The notes beneath the pieces are model-generated. The model was given only the letters and a program-made list of their open reading frames with translations. It did no database searches and was not told where the DNA came from. Shown here in pieces: positions 1 to 8,233 of a DNA stretch of 64,000 bases. The stretch spans positions 1-64,000 of the forward strand of contig NZ_JACHMZ010000001.1 in the NCBI RefSeq assembly GCF_014205165.1, given 5' to 3'. The position numbers and the translations under genes were made by a program. The stretch comes from Micromonospora carbonacea. Its GTDB lineage: Bacteria > Actinomycetota > Actinomycetes > Mycobacteriales > Micromonosporaceae. How positions within the stretch are numbered: the stretch's first letter is position 1; each line of letters starts with the position of its first letter.

Positions 1-228
1 CCGGGGTGGCCCTGAAACGCATTCCGGCCACTTCCCCGGAACACTCCCAACCACGCCGTTCGTCTCGGTAGCGTCGGTCGGGGACCCGCCGCCGGTGGCG
101 TTCCCCGCGACCGTGGCCGGAAAACCGTACGTGGCGTTCACCTCCAGCGCTATTGGGACGCTCCGACCGGGGTACCTGCCCACAGTCCGACCGGATCTGA
201 CCGCCGGGAGGCGGAGGCAGGAGTGGTC

Positions 229-855
229 ATGAAGATCGGAATCATCGGGTCGGGGCACATCGGTGGCACCCTCACCCGTCGGCTGAGCGCCCTGGGCCAC
301 GACGTGACGGTCACCAACTCGCGTGGACCGGCGTCCCTGGGCGACCTCGCGCGGGAGACCGGGGCGACCGCGGGAACCCTGGAGCAGGCCACCGAGCAGG
401 CCGAGATCGTCGTGGTGGCCATCCCGCTGCGGGCGGTGCCGGACCTTCCCGCCGGGCGCTTCGAGGGCCGGATCGTGGTGGACGCCGACAACTACTACCC
501 CCAACGCGACGGCGAGATCGCCGAGCTGCTGGACCGCAGCCTCAGTTCGAGCCGGTGGACGGCGGAGCACCTGAAGGGTGCCCGGGTGGTGAAGGCGTTC
601 AACAACATCCAGGCCCAGCACCTCATGGACAACGGGCGGCCGGCCGGCGCCTCGGACCGGATCGGGCTTCCGGTTGCCGGCGACGACGCCGACGCGAAGC
701 GGGTCGTGATGGAGCTGGTCGACGCCCTGGGCTTCGACCCGGTCGACGCCGGCACCCTCGACGAGAGCTGGCGGCAGCAGCCGGACACGCCCGTGTACGG
801 CACCGACCGCGACGCCGACGGCGTACGGCAGGGGTTGGCCGACGCGCGGCCCTGA
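229..855 (+). CDS. NADPH-dependent F420 reductase-like oxidoreductase
   Basis: Predicted 208-residue cytosolic Rossmann-fold oxidoreductase of the NADP/F420 reductase family, which passes hydride between NADP(H) and coenzyme F420 or acts on related substrates. The N-terminus shows the dinucleotide motif GIIGSGHIGGTL at residues 3-14, then a basic NSRGP segment typical of NADP preference. A conserved VKAFNNI stretch lies in the middle. ATG 229 was chosen over GTG 223 because AGGAG ends five bases before it. It stands alone, convergent with the VanW gene across a strong hairpin. F420 enzymes are common in actinobacteria; the actual substrate cannot be read from the sequence. Confidence 0.8.
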   Translation: MKIGIIGSGHIGGTLTRRLSALGHDVTVTNSRGPASLGDLARETGATAGTLEQATEQAEIVVVAIPLRAVPDLPAGRFEGRIVVDADNYYPQRDGEIAELLDRSLSSSRWTAEHLKGARVVKAFNNIQAQHLMDNGRPAGASDRIGLPVAGDDADAKRVVMELVDALGFDPVDAGTLDESWRQQPDTPVYGTDRDADGVRQGLADARP

Positions 856-900
856 GCGCCCGCTGCGGGCGCGGGGCGCGGCTCGCGTGCTCGAAACGGG

Positions 901-933
901 GATGCCCCGCCGACGACGTGTCGGCGGGGCATC
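901..933. terminator. Bidirectional terminator hairpin
   Basis: A perfect 14-bp stem (GATGCCCCGCCGAC and its complement) with a 5-nt loop lies between two converging genes. There is no U-tract, as is usual in high-GC actinobacteria. Confidence 0.8.
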
Positions 934-957
934 GGTGTGTCCGGGGCCCGGCGGGCC

Positions 958-2781
958 TCAGTCGGCGGGGCCGCCGCAGACGTAGCGGGGCTCGGCCAGG
1001 TACCGCCAGGTGAACTTCTCCCGCTTGACCACCTTGCCGTCCTTCTTGATGACCCGGAAGGCGTCCTGGGTGAAGCCGTCGATGCCGTTGCTGGGGATGC
1101 ACGACGGGCCGGGCTTGAGGTGGATGGTCTTCGGCTTGGTGACGTCCCGGCGGGGGCCGTACTCCGTCTTGACGCTGTCGTAGATCTTCGTGCTCCAGAT
1201 CGACACGGTCACCGAGCTGGCGGTCGTGGAGGTGTCGATGAGGACGCCGTACTTCGTGTTGTTGCGGAACTTGAAGTCGAGGTTCGGCCAGAAGATCGTC
1301 GACTCGATGACCGGCGGGTAGCGGCTGAACCAGTAGGAGTGCGGCTTGTGCTCGACGTCCTCCAGCCCCGCGTAGTAGGTGGCGTTGAACAGGGTGGTGG
1401 TGAACTGGGAGGTGCCCCCGCCGACCCCGGGGACGAGCTTGCCGTCGAGGATCACCGGGGCGTCCCGGTAGCCCTGGGCGTAGCCGCGCTCGCCGGTGTG
1501 GCCGTTGAGGGAGAACGTCTCGCCGGGCAGCACGACCGTCCCGTCGACGTCCTTGGCGATCTGGACGATGTTCTGGCTGCGGGGCGAGGAGAGGCCGCCG
1601 GTGAAGTGGGTCGTGAACCGGGAGACCCGTTCGACGATGCCCAGCCCGGCGAGCTTCTCGGTGGTCAGCTCCGGCTGGGTCTCCTTGAGCCGGCCGGTGA
1701 CCTTCCGGTCGTCGGTGCGGGGCAGGACGGCGAGCAGGTCGCGGCTGAGCGCGGCGCTGTCGAGCTGCTGGCCGGGCTTCCCGTCGACCGGCTTCGGCTT
1801 GCCCCCGGTGACCGTCATCCGGGCGTCGCGGGGCTCGGTCTCGATGGCGTCGAGCTTGTCGCCGAGGGCGGCCCGCAGCCGCTTCACGTCGACGCGGGGG
1901 GTCAGCTTCCCGGCGTCGTCGGCGGTGAAGCGCAGGCTCCGGGCGATGGCGGCGGGCGGGATGGTGACGGAGCCCTTGTCGGTGTCGAGGGTGACGGGGG
2001 CGGCGACGGCGGGGCGGGCCAGCTCGGCGACGAGCTTGTCGACCTCCTCGGCGCTGGTCGCCGGGGTGTTCTCGACCAGCGGCACGGTCACCGGCTGGCC
2101 GGAGAGCCAGCCGGCGCGGACCGCCTGGGCCGAGCGCTGCGGGTCGAGGGCGAGGCCGGACTTGGGGCGTACCGGCTTGGGTGTGGTGCCGGTGAAGATG
2201 ATGGCCGGCACGGTCCACTCGCGGGTCTGGTCGCCGGCCGCCTTGCGCAGGGCCGCGTCGAGCCGGGCGGGGTCGACGGTCACCACCGGGTCGACGGCGC
2301 GGGAGCCGACGAGGCGGCTCACGGGGTGCGCCTGGGCCTTGGCCGCCGCGTCCACCGTCGCCTCGACGTCGACGGCGAGGCCCACGTCGGCGGGGGCGAA
2401 CTCCAGGCTCTTCTCGCCGACCGTCACCCGCAGGGGGGTGTGCGGCGTGCCCGCCCGCTCCAGCTCCGCGCGTAGCTCGCGGATCGCGTCGGTGCGGCTG
2501 CGGCCGCCCAGCTCGGTGCCGAGCACGGTCGTGCCGCGCGGGACGTCGCCGGCGTAGGCGTAGGCGCCCACCCCGCCGACGGTGGCCAGGACGGCGGTGC
2601 CGACGCCGGCGGCGAGCAGGACCCGCAGCCGGCGGCTGCGGCGGGTCGGCCCGGCGCCGGGTGTGGCGGCTGTGGCTGCCGGTGCGACGGGGGCCGGCTC
2701 GTCGACCGGCCAGCTCACCGCGGTCACCTTGACGGTCGGCCGGTCGTCGGCGGGCGGTCGTGTTTCGCCGTACAGAGTCAC
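958..2781 (-). CDS. VanW-family membrane-anchored protein
   Basis: About 607 residues. A cytoplasmic N-terminal tail rich in Pro and Ala is followed by one membrane helix (about residues 53-76) and a long extracytoplasmic part. That part has tandem peptidoglycan-binding-like (YoaR type) regions and, near the C-terminus, a VanW domain with the signature VGGGTSQFTTTLFNA. VanW proteins accompany some glycopeptide-resistance clusters but are widespread, with no proven enzymatic activity; a cell-wall role is inferred. The start is GTG 2781, preceded by GAGG at five bases. The longer open frame to 3219 has no such site and lacks protein-like composition. Its upstream region is shared with the divergent DUF6230 gene and carries two palindromes. 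Confidence 0.85.
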   Translation of the reverse strand: MTLYGETRPPADDRPTVKVTAVSWPVDEPAPVAPAATAATPGAGPTRRSRRLRVLLAAGVGTAVLATVGGVGAYAYAGDVPRGTTVLGTELGGRSRTDAIRELRAELERAGTPHTPLRVTVGEKSLEFAPADVGLAVDVEATVDAAAKAQAHPVSRLVGSRAVDPVVTVDPARLDAALRKAAGDQTREWTVPAIIFTGTTPKPVRPKSGLALDPQRSAQAVRAGWLSGQPVTVPLVENTPATSAEEVDKLVAELARPAVAAPVTLDTDKGSVTIPPAAIARSLRFTADDAGKLTPRVDVKRLRAALGDKLDAIETEPRDARMTVTGGKPKPVDGKPGQQLDSAALSRDLLAVLPRTDDRKVTGRLKETQPELTTEKLAGLGIVERVSRFTTHFTGGLSSPRSQNIVQIAKDVDGTVVLPGETFSLNGHTGERGYAQGYRDAPVILDGKLVPGVGGGTSQFTTTLFNATYYAGLEDVEHKPHSYWFSRYPPVIESTIFWPNLDFKFRNNTKYGVLIDTSTTASSVTVSIWSTKIYDSVKTEYGPRRDVTKPKTIHLKPGPSCIPSNGIDGFTQDAFRVIKKDGKVVKREKFTWRYLAEPRYVCGGPAD

Positions 2782-3027
2782 AGCAACCTCGATCGGTACG
2801 TACCACGTGGGAGCGTCTCCCACCCGGGAGACACCTACGGTAACCAACGGCGGGGCCGTCCGGCAGTCTGCGTCCCCGGCCGTGTCCGGGCAGCGTGTCG
2901 GCGTGCGGCGCACCGGGTGTCCGTCGGGCTGAACCGGGCCGGTCAGGCGGGATTTCCGCACCGGTATCGCCCCGGCGGTGATCGATGGATCACTCTCAGC
3001 GGTCTGGCAGGTTCTCGTTACCAAAAA

Positions 3028-3043
3028 GTTACCGGCGGGTATC
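3028..3043. promoter_or_regulatory. Operator-like palindrome, copy 1
   Basis: GTTACCGGCGGGTATC, an imperfect inverted repeat of the form GTTACC-N4-GGTAnC. The size and symmetry suit a dimeric TetR-type repressor. The regulator is not identified. Confidence 0.45.
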
Positions 3044-3163
3044 ACGGCTACGTCGCGTGAGTCTCGCCGCGCCGCCTGTCGCACTCGGCCCGGTTTGTCC
3101 GGTGGGGCGTCGAGGTGGGCGTTGACCGAAGGTGACCATAACCGATCTTGGCGACGCGGGCGA

Positions 3164-3179
3164 GTTACCCGCCGGTAGC
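3164..3179. promoter_or_regulatory. Operator-like palindrome, copy 2
   Basis: GTTACCCGCCGGTAGC, the same GTTACC-N4-GGTAnC form as the copy 136 bp upstream and 150 bp before the DUF6230 start. Two copies in one intergenic region make chance less likely. Confidence 0.45.
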
Positions 3180-3329
3180 AAGGGTCTTGTGACCTGGGTC
3201 GCTTCGCGGCAGCATCCAATCCGCACGCTGCGCGCGCCGTCCGGCCAGCGGATCGCAGCAGCCACCGCAGCTTCCCCCACCCCCGAGCCGTGATCCCGCG
3301 CTCGGTGACCCCCGTTCGAGGAGGACCTC

Positions 3330-3932
3330 GTGAAGGATTCGGAAGACCGTCTGGAGCAGGGCGGCACCCGTTGGCGGCGGTTCGCCGCGATGATGGTGCC
3401 CGCGACCGCCGTCGCCGGCGCCATCGTCTTCGGCATGGCCAACGGCGCGATCGCGGCGTCGTTCGCCGTCTCCGGCCAGACCTTCAAGGTCGGCGCCTCG
3501 AAGCTGGAGGGCACCGGCTTCAAGCAGTACGGCGGGTTCGTCAAGGAGAAGGACGGCACCACGCACCCGGTGGCGGTGTCCGAGATCGCGGACGCCAAGC
3601 TCTACGACCTGTGCCAGTCGGTGAAGATCCCCGACCTGCCGATCGTGCTCACCATCAACGCCGGTGGCGGCGGCAACCCGGCCACCGCCAAGGGCCTGCT
3701 GATCGACATGGACTCCCTGGGCGGCGACGCCGAGTTCAAGAACATCAAGATCGGCCGGGACGCCACCGACCTCAACGAGGGGGCCACCGCGAAGTCCTTC
3801 GGGCAGAGCGCCGACAGCGTGACGATCACCGACCTGGAGCAGGTGGCCCGCTCGACCAGCGCCGCGATCTTCACCCTCAACGGGCTGAAGCTCAAGGTCA
3901 ACGTGGGTGCCGCCGCCAAGGAGTGCTTCTGA
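3330..3932 (+). CDS. DUF6230 family exported protein
   Basis: 200 residues with a short charged N-terminus, one hydrophobic segment (about residues 22-42, ending AAS) that is an export signal or anchor, and a beta-rich extracytoplasmic domain. I recognise the DUF6230 family, often mislabelled cholesterol esterase in Streptomyces. It is normally paired with a DUF6114 membrane protein, as here, 82 bp downstream. Function is unknown; the pair is probably envelope-associated. Start GTG 3330 has a GAGGA Shine-Dalgarno sequence just upstream. Two GTTACC palindromes in the upstream region suggest repressor control. Confidence 0.8.
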   Translation: MKDSEDRLEQGGTRWRRFAAMMVPATAVAGAIVFGMANGAIAASFAVSGQTFKVGASKLEGTGFKQYGGFVKEKDGTTHPVAVSEIADAKLYDLCQSVKIPDLPIVLTINAGGGGNPATAKGLLIDMDSLGGDAEFKNIKIGRDATDLNEGATAKSFGQSADSVTITDLEQVARSTSAAIFTLNGLKLKVNVGAAAKECF

Positions 3933-4014
3933 GCTAGCCACCGGGCCCGTGGGGGGTGCCCTCCACGGGCCCCGGCCCCCTCCCGTCACCAGTGAGCACC
4001 GCCAGGAGGAGTAC

Positions 4015-5706
4015 GTGACGACCGCCAACCCGCAGCACGCCCAGCCGGGCCGGGTCAGCCAGGCGTGGCGCAGCTTCCGCCGCTGGCGTCGGGCCCGCCC
4101 CTTCTGGGGCGGCCTGTTCACCGCGCTGGCCGGGCTGGAGATCTTCTCCACCACCCAGATGAGCCTCAGCGGCCTGAGCTTCCAGATGGGGCCGACCGGT
4201 TTCCTGTCCTGGCTGATCCCGGTGATCCTGGTGGCCTGCGGGATGCTGATGTGGTTCAGCCCGCAGCAGCGGATGTTCTACGCGATCGTCGGCGCGGTGA
4301 CCGCCGTGTTCTCGCTCATCGGCGTCAACCTCGGCGGCTTCTTCGTCGGCCTGCTGCTCGGCATGGTCGGCAGCGCGCTCGGCTTCGCCTGGGTGCCCGC
4401 CCGTCGCCCGGCCGCCGCGCCGGCCGGCTCCGGCCCGCCCGCCACCGCGACCGAGGGCCCGGCCGTAACCGCGGTCGAGGGGCCGGCCGCAACCGCAACC
4501 GCGACCGAGGGGCCGACCGACGCCGACGCCGACGCCGACCGCGCCGACGAGGCGGCGCTGGTCGACGAGCTGATGCCCCGCGCGCAGCACCCCGACGACG
4601 TCACCGGGCCGCTCACCGACACCCTGCCGCCGCCCCGCAACCCGCTGCGCGAGGCGCCGCCCCCGCCGCCGCAGTCGCCGCCCGCCGACCGGGGCGACGA
4701 CAGCACCCAGGTGCTGCCGGTGGTCGGGGCGGACGGCCTCCCGCTGCGCCACCCGGCCGAGGACGGCCCGGGCCGGCGCGACGCGTCACGGGACCCGAGG
4801 CTGCTGGCGATCACCCTGGTGCTGCTCAGCGTCTCGGCCGCCGGGGCGCTGGCGCTGCGCGACCAGGCCCCGGTGCAGGCCGCCCCCGCCGCCCCGTGCC
4901 CCACCCCGTCCGCCACCCGGACGGCCGAGCCCGGGCCGTCGGCGTCGCGCCCGGCCAGCAGGAGCCCCAGCCCCGGTGCCAGCCCCAGCGCGGAGCAGAC
5001 CTCCGGGGGCAACGTGCTCACCGACATCATCGACGGCATCGGCGACCTGTTCACCGGTGGCGACGACGACGCCGAGCCGGCCGCGAGCCCGGAGCCGACG
5101 GGCACCGCGCCCACCACCGGCACGCCGACGTCCACCGCCCGGCCGACGGCATCGGCGAAGCCGACCCCGGACGCGTCGGCCAGCCCCGACAAGCCCGGCG
5201 ACGGGTGCGCCACCCCCGAGCCCACCGAGCCCGCCGAGGTCGAGCCCGGCGAGCCGCTGCCCAGGATCGCCCCCGAGCCCGGCCAGCCCCGGGTGGCGGG
5301 GAAGCCGTCGAAGCTGACCGGCTCGAAGGTCACCATGACCGGGCTGCGCTTCGAGGGGATCGTCGACCTGCCGACCGGCGACGGCACGCTCAGGGCGCTG
5401 AAGTTCAGCATGGCCAAGAGCGTCACCGACGACTTCCAGCTCCTGGCGGACGGCCCCGGCGGCCGGAGCCAGCGGTACGTCACGGACCGGCTGACCGTCC
5501 AGGGCGACGTGGCCTTCTACGCCACCCGGTTCGTCGGGCGGCTGCTCGGCATCAAGATCACGCTCACGCCCGACCTGCCGTTCCCCGACGGCATCCCGAT
5601 CACCTCGCCGATCCCGATCACCTTCACCGACCCGGTGATCGACCTCGCGTATGTCCAGTGCGACGTCCTCACCGGCAAGCCGGCGCTGCGGCTCGACCTC
5701 GCCTGA
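4015..5706 (+). CDS. DUF6114 membrane protein with long Pro/Thr linker and C-terminal domain
   Basis: 563 residues. The N-terminal 130 residues hold about four membrane helices matching the DUF6114 region. A long disordered segment rich in Ala, Pro and Asp follows, then another membrane helix (LLAITLVLLSVSAAGALAL, about residues 262-280), a second Pro/Ser/Thr linker, and a C-terminal beta-rich domain of about 130 residues that broadly resembles the exported DUF6230 fold in its repeating polar-hydrophobic pattern. Start GTG 4015 follows AGGAGGA. It is co-directional with the DUF6230 gene and probably in one operon. The function is unknown; the linkers suggest a wall-spanning architecture. Confidence 0.75.
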   Translation: MTTANPQHAQPGRVSQAWRSFRRWRRARPFWGGLFTALAGLEIFSTTQMSLSGLSFQMGPTGFLSWLIPVILVACGMLMWFSPQQRMFYAIVGAVTAVFSLIGVNLGGFFVGLLLGMVGSALGFAWVPARRPAAAPAGSGPPATATEGPAVTAVEGPAATATATEGPTDADADADRADEAALVDELMPRAQHPDDVTGPLTDTLPPPRNPLREAPPPPPQSPPADRGDDSTQVLPVVGADGLPLRHPAEDGPGRRDASRDPRLLAITLVLLSVSAAGALALRDQAPVQAAPAAPCPTPSATRTAEPGPSASRPASRSPSPGASPSAEQTSGGNVLTDIIDGIGDLFTGGDDDAEPAASPEPTGTAPTTGTPTSTARPTASAKPTPDASASPDKPGDGCATPEPTEPAEVEPGEPLPRIAPEPGQPRVAGKPSKLTGSKVTMTGLRFEGIVDLPTGDGTLRALKFSMAKSVTDDFQLLADGPGGRSQRYVTDRLTVQGDVAFYATRFVGRLLGIKITLTPDLPFPDGIPITSPIPITFTDPVIDLAYVQCDVLTGKPALRLDLA

Positions 5707-5720
5707 GCCGCCCTCCGACG

Positions 5721-5757
5721 CGACGGCCGGGGCCACACCCCCGGGCCCCGGCCGTCG
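5721..5757. terminator. Bidirectional terminator hairpin
   Basis: A perfect 14-bp stem CGACGGCCGGGGCC with its complement around a 9-nt loop, placed between the converging DUF6114 and DUF885 genes. Confidence 0.8.
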
Positions 5758-5768
5758 TCCCCGGCGAC

Positions 5769-7439
5769 TCAGAGGCGGGCGAGCGCCCGGCGCAGCGGGT
5801 CGAGGCCCAGCGCCCCGAGGTCCAACGCCTGCCGGTGGAACTCCCGCAGGTCGAAGTCGGCGCCCTTGCGGGCCTTCGCGTCCTCCCGGGCCTGGAGCCA
5901 GATCCGCTCCCCGACCTTGTACGACGGGGCCTGCCCCGGCCAGCCCAGGTAGCGGTTCAGCTCGAAGCGCAGGTTCTCGTCCGGCACCCGGCAGTGCGCC
6001 CGCATGAACTCCCAGCCCAGCTCCGGGGTCCACCGCTCGCCGGGGTGGAAGTCGAACGGGTTGTCCTTCGGGATCTCCAGCTCCAGGTGCATGCCGATGT
6101 CGACGATCACCCGCGCGGCGCGGAACGCCTGCCCGTCGAGCATGCCGAGCTTGTCGCCCGGGTCCTCCAGGTAGCCCAGCTCGTCCATCAGCCGCTCGGA
6201 GTAGAGCGCCCAGCCCTCGCCGTGGCCGGAGACCCAGCACAGCAGCCGCTGCCAGCGGTTGAGCAGGTCGGCCCGGACGGCGGTCTGCGCGACCTGGAGA
6301 TGGTGGCCCGGGACGCCCTCGTGGTAGACGGTGGTCACCTCGCGCCAGGTGGAGAAGTCGGTGACGCCCTGCGGCACCGCCCACCACATCCGCCCCGGCC
6401 GGGAGAAGTCCTCGCTCGGGCCCGTGTAGTAGATCGCGCCGTCGCTGGTCGGGGCGAGGCAGCACTCGATGCGGCGCACCTGCTCCGGGATGTCGAAGTG
6501 GGTGCCGTGCAGGTCGCTGATTGCCTTGTCGGCCAGCGCCTGCATCCAGTCCCGGAACGCCTCCTTGCCCGCGATGGTGCGCGCCGGGTCGGCGTCCAGC
6601 GCGGCCACCGCCTCGTCGATCGTCGCGCCCGGCCCGACGATCCGCGCGGCCACCGTCCGCATGTCGGCCTCCAGCCGGGCCAGCTCCGCGAACCCCCAGG
6701 CGTACGTCTCGTCGAGGTCGACGCGCGCGCCGAGGAAGTACTGCGAGGCGAGCGCGTACCGCTCCCGGCCGACGGCCTGCTTGGCGCGCCCCTGCGGGGC
6801 CAGCTCGTCGCGGAGGAACTGGCCGAACCCGGCGGTGGCGGCGGTGGCCGCCGCCGCGCCCCGGCGCAGCTCCGCCCCGAGCGTGCCGTCGACGCCGAGC
6901 CGCTCCACGAGGCCGTGGAAGAAGTTGTCGCCGCCCGGGTCCGTCCAGACGTCGCACTGCTTGGCGACCTCGACGAGCTGTGCCTGCGAGCTGACCCGGC
7001 CCGCGCGGGCGGCCTCGCGCAGCGTCGTCTTGTAGCTCTCCAGGGTGCCCGCGAACCGGTTGAGCCGGGCCGCGATGTCGGCCTGCGCCTGCTCGCCCTC
7101 GGTGGGCATCAGGTCGAAGACCATGCGGATGTCGTGCAGCCCGCTGGCGATGACGTTGACCTCGCTGGTCGTCTCACCCGCCTCGTAGCGGGCGAGGTCG
7201 AGGCCGAGCCGCTCCTGCATGGCCTCCTTGGCCGTCCGCTCCGACTCGGACTCGGGCTCGGTGACGTCGAGGTCGGCGAGGGTGCGCCGGGTCAGCTCCG
7301 CGCGGCCGGCGTAGCCCTCCGGCGACAGGTCGTCGAGCTGGTCGTCGTGTCCGGCGATGCCGACGTAGGTCGCGCCGACGGGGCTCAGCTGCGCCCAGTC
7401 GGCGACGTACCGGTCGGCGAGGTCATCGATTCGTCCCAC
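5769..7439 (-). CDS. DUF885 family protein, probable metallopeptidase-like
   Basis: 556 residues with no signal peptide, so cytosolic. The hallmark is YHEGVPGHHLQ at about residues 370-380. This is the HExxxxH-type motif of the DUF885 family, which has a thermolysin/M32-like helical architecture and is presumed to be a zinc peptidase. The length fits the family. The start is GTG 7439 (product begins MGRIDDL). The adjacent Uma2 gene lies 52 bp upstream on the same strand and may be co-transcribed. The substrate is unknown. Confidence 0.8.
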   Translation of the reverse strand: MGRIDDLADRYVADWAQLSPVGATYVGIAGHDDQLDDLSPEGYAGRAELTRRTLADLDVTEPESESERTAKEAMQERLGLDLARYEAGETTSEVNVIASGLHDIRMVFDLMPTEGEQAQADIAARLNRFAGTLESYKTTLREAARAGRVSSQAQLVEVAKQCDVWTDPGGDNFFHGLVERLGVDGTLGAELRRGAAAATAATAGFGQFLRDELAPQGRAKQAVGRERYALASQYFLGARVDLDETYAWGFAELARLEADMRTVAARIVGPGATIDEAVAALDADPARTIAGKEAFRDWMQALADKAISDLHGTHFDIPEQVRRIECCLAPTSDGAIYYTGPSEDFSRPGRMWWAVPQGVTDFSTWREVTTVYHEGVPGHHLQVAQTAVRADLLNRWQRLLCWVSGHGEGWALYSERLMDELGYLEDPGDKLGMLDGQAFRAARVIVDIGMHLELEIPKDNPFDFHPGERWTPELGWEFMRAHCRVPDENLRFELNRYLGWPGQAPSYKVGERIWLQAREDAKARKGADFDLREFHRQALDLGALGLDPLRRALARL

Positions 7440-7491
7440 GGGGTGACACTACGCGACCCGGCCGGGCGGTTGTCGAGCGTGATTGCCGTGT

Positions 7492-8091
7492 TCAGGGCAG
7501 CAGCTCGGCCGGGTCGAAGTCGATCGGGAACGGCGCGTCGGCCCGCAGCCGTTCCCCGCTGACCGCCCGCGCGATGGTGTCGTAGACGCCAGACGTGCCG
7601 AGGGCGAACAGTTCGACCGCCGCGTGCCGCAGGCGGCGGGAGAGTTCGACCCGCATGAAGTACGGCACGCCGGCCGCCGCGCACCGGCGCGGCTTGTCGA
7701 CGAAGTCCTGCCGCCGGCTGCCGGGCGAGACGAACTCGACGGCCATGGTGCACAGGCGGGCCGGGATCCAGCGGTCCTCCTCGTCGTCCTTCGGCAGGCC
7801 GTGCAGCACGGTGACGTCCGGCTGGATCCAGCGCTGCGGCGTGAAGGTCAGGTTGACCTGGCCGTACACGTAGCAGCCGGCGGCCTTGGCCGCTGGCTTC
7901 AGGAGGTGGGCGAGCTCGATCTCGGCATAGCTGTTCGTGCCGACCGCAGCGGGCGTGATGACCAACCTTCCGTCGATGCACTCGTACCGCACATCGGGCA
8001 GCTGCGGCAGCGGGAGGTACTGCTCCGCGAGCTGGGTGGTCCAGATCCCGTCGAGATCGACGAGTGGGTCGAAACGCATCGGCATCGCCAT
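7492..8091 (-). CDS. Uma2 family endonuclease-fold protein
   Basis: About 199 residues matching the Uma2 (DUF820) family, a PD-(D/E)XK restriction-endonuclease-like fold expanded in actinobacteria and cyanobacteria. Visible family features are RYECIDGRLVITP near the N-terminus, the QPDVTVL strand carrying the metal-binding Asp, and CTMAVEFVSPGS with the catalytic Glu. Residues continuing RRQDFVDKPRRCAAAGVPYF complete the core. ATG 8091 was chosen because GAGGAGG lies eight bases upstream; GTG 8100 overlaps that site. Biological role is unknown, and no partner gene is nearby. Confidence 0.85.
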   Translation of the reverse strand: MAMPMRFDPLVDLDGIWTTQLAEQYLPLPQLPDVRYECIDGRLVITPAAVGTNSYAEIELAHLLKPAAKAAGCYVYGQVNLTFTPQRWIQPDVTVLHGLPKDDEEDRWIPARLCTMAVEFVSPGSRRQDFVDKPRRCAAAGVPYFMRVELSRRLRHAAVELFALGTSGVYDTIARAVSGERLRADAPFPIDFDPAELLP

Positions 8092-8200
8092 CGGGGGCAC
8101 CTCCTCGGCTGGTCAACGCACCACCACTGCAGGTGGTTCCTATGGTGGCGGACACGGTGGCGGGGAAACCGCGCGACACCGTCGTACCCCTGCGGCAGAG

Positions 8201-8233
8201 TGTCAGGGGTGACACCCGATACCACCCCTGACA
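8201..8233. promoter_or_regulatory. Inverted repeat over the EamA gene start
   Basis: TGTCAGGGGTG, an 11-nt spacer, then CACCCCTGACA: a perfect 11-bp inverted repeat covering the start codon of the exporter gene. It could be an operator or an mRNA hairpin hiding the start. A smaller repeat ACCACC-N6-GGTGGT lies at 8120-8137. Confidence 0.4.

Larger units (their letters stand above)
2782..3329. other. 548-bp divergent intergenic region
   Basis: Lies between the VanW gene (minus) and the DUF6230 gene (plus). I see no convincing gene; a 66-codon frame at 2978-3178 has no homology I recognise and atypical composition. The region is AT-richer than its surroundings around 2990-3060 and contains two related operator-like palindromes and an extra GTTACC half-site at 3016-3022. 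Confidence 0.6.

Noticed and set aside
623..2806. A 727-codon open frame antisense to the VanW gene region and similar very long frames such as 4065-7562, 10206-13406 and 24223-27312
   Set aside because: High GC leaves few stop codons in other frames. These translate to Arg/Gly/Pro-rich low-complexity sequence, while the opposite or alternate frame gives a recognised protein.
2978..3178. A 66-codon frame between the VanW and DUF6230 genes
   Set aside because: It overlaps the operator-like palindromes, lacks coding bias and has no ribosome site or family resemblance.
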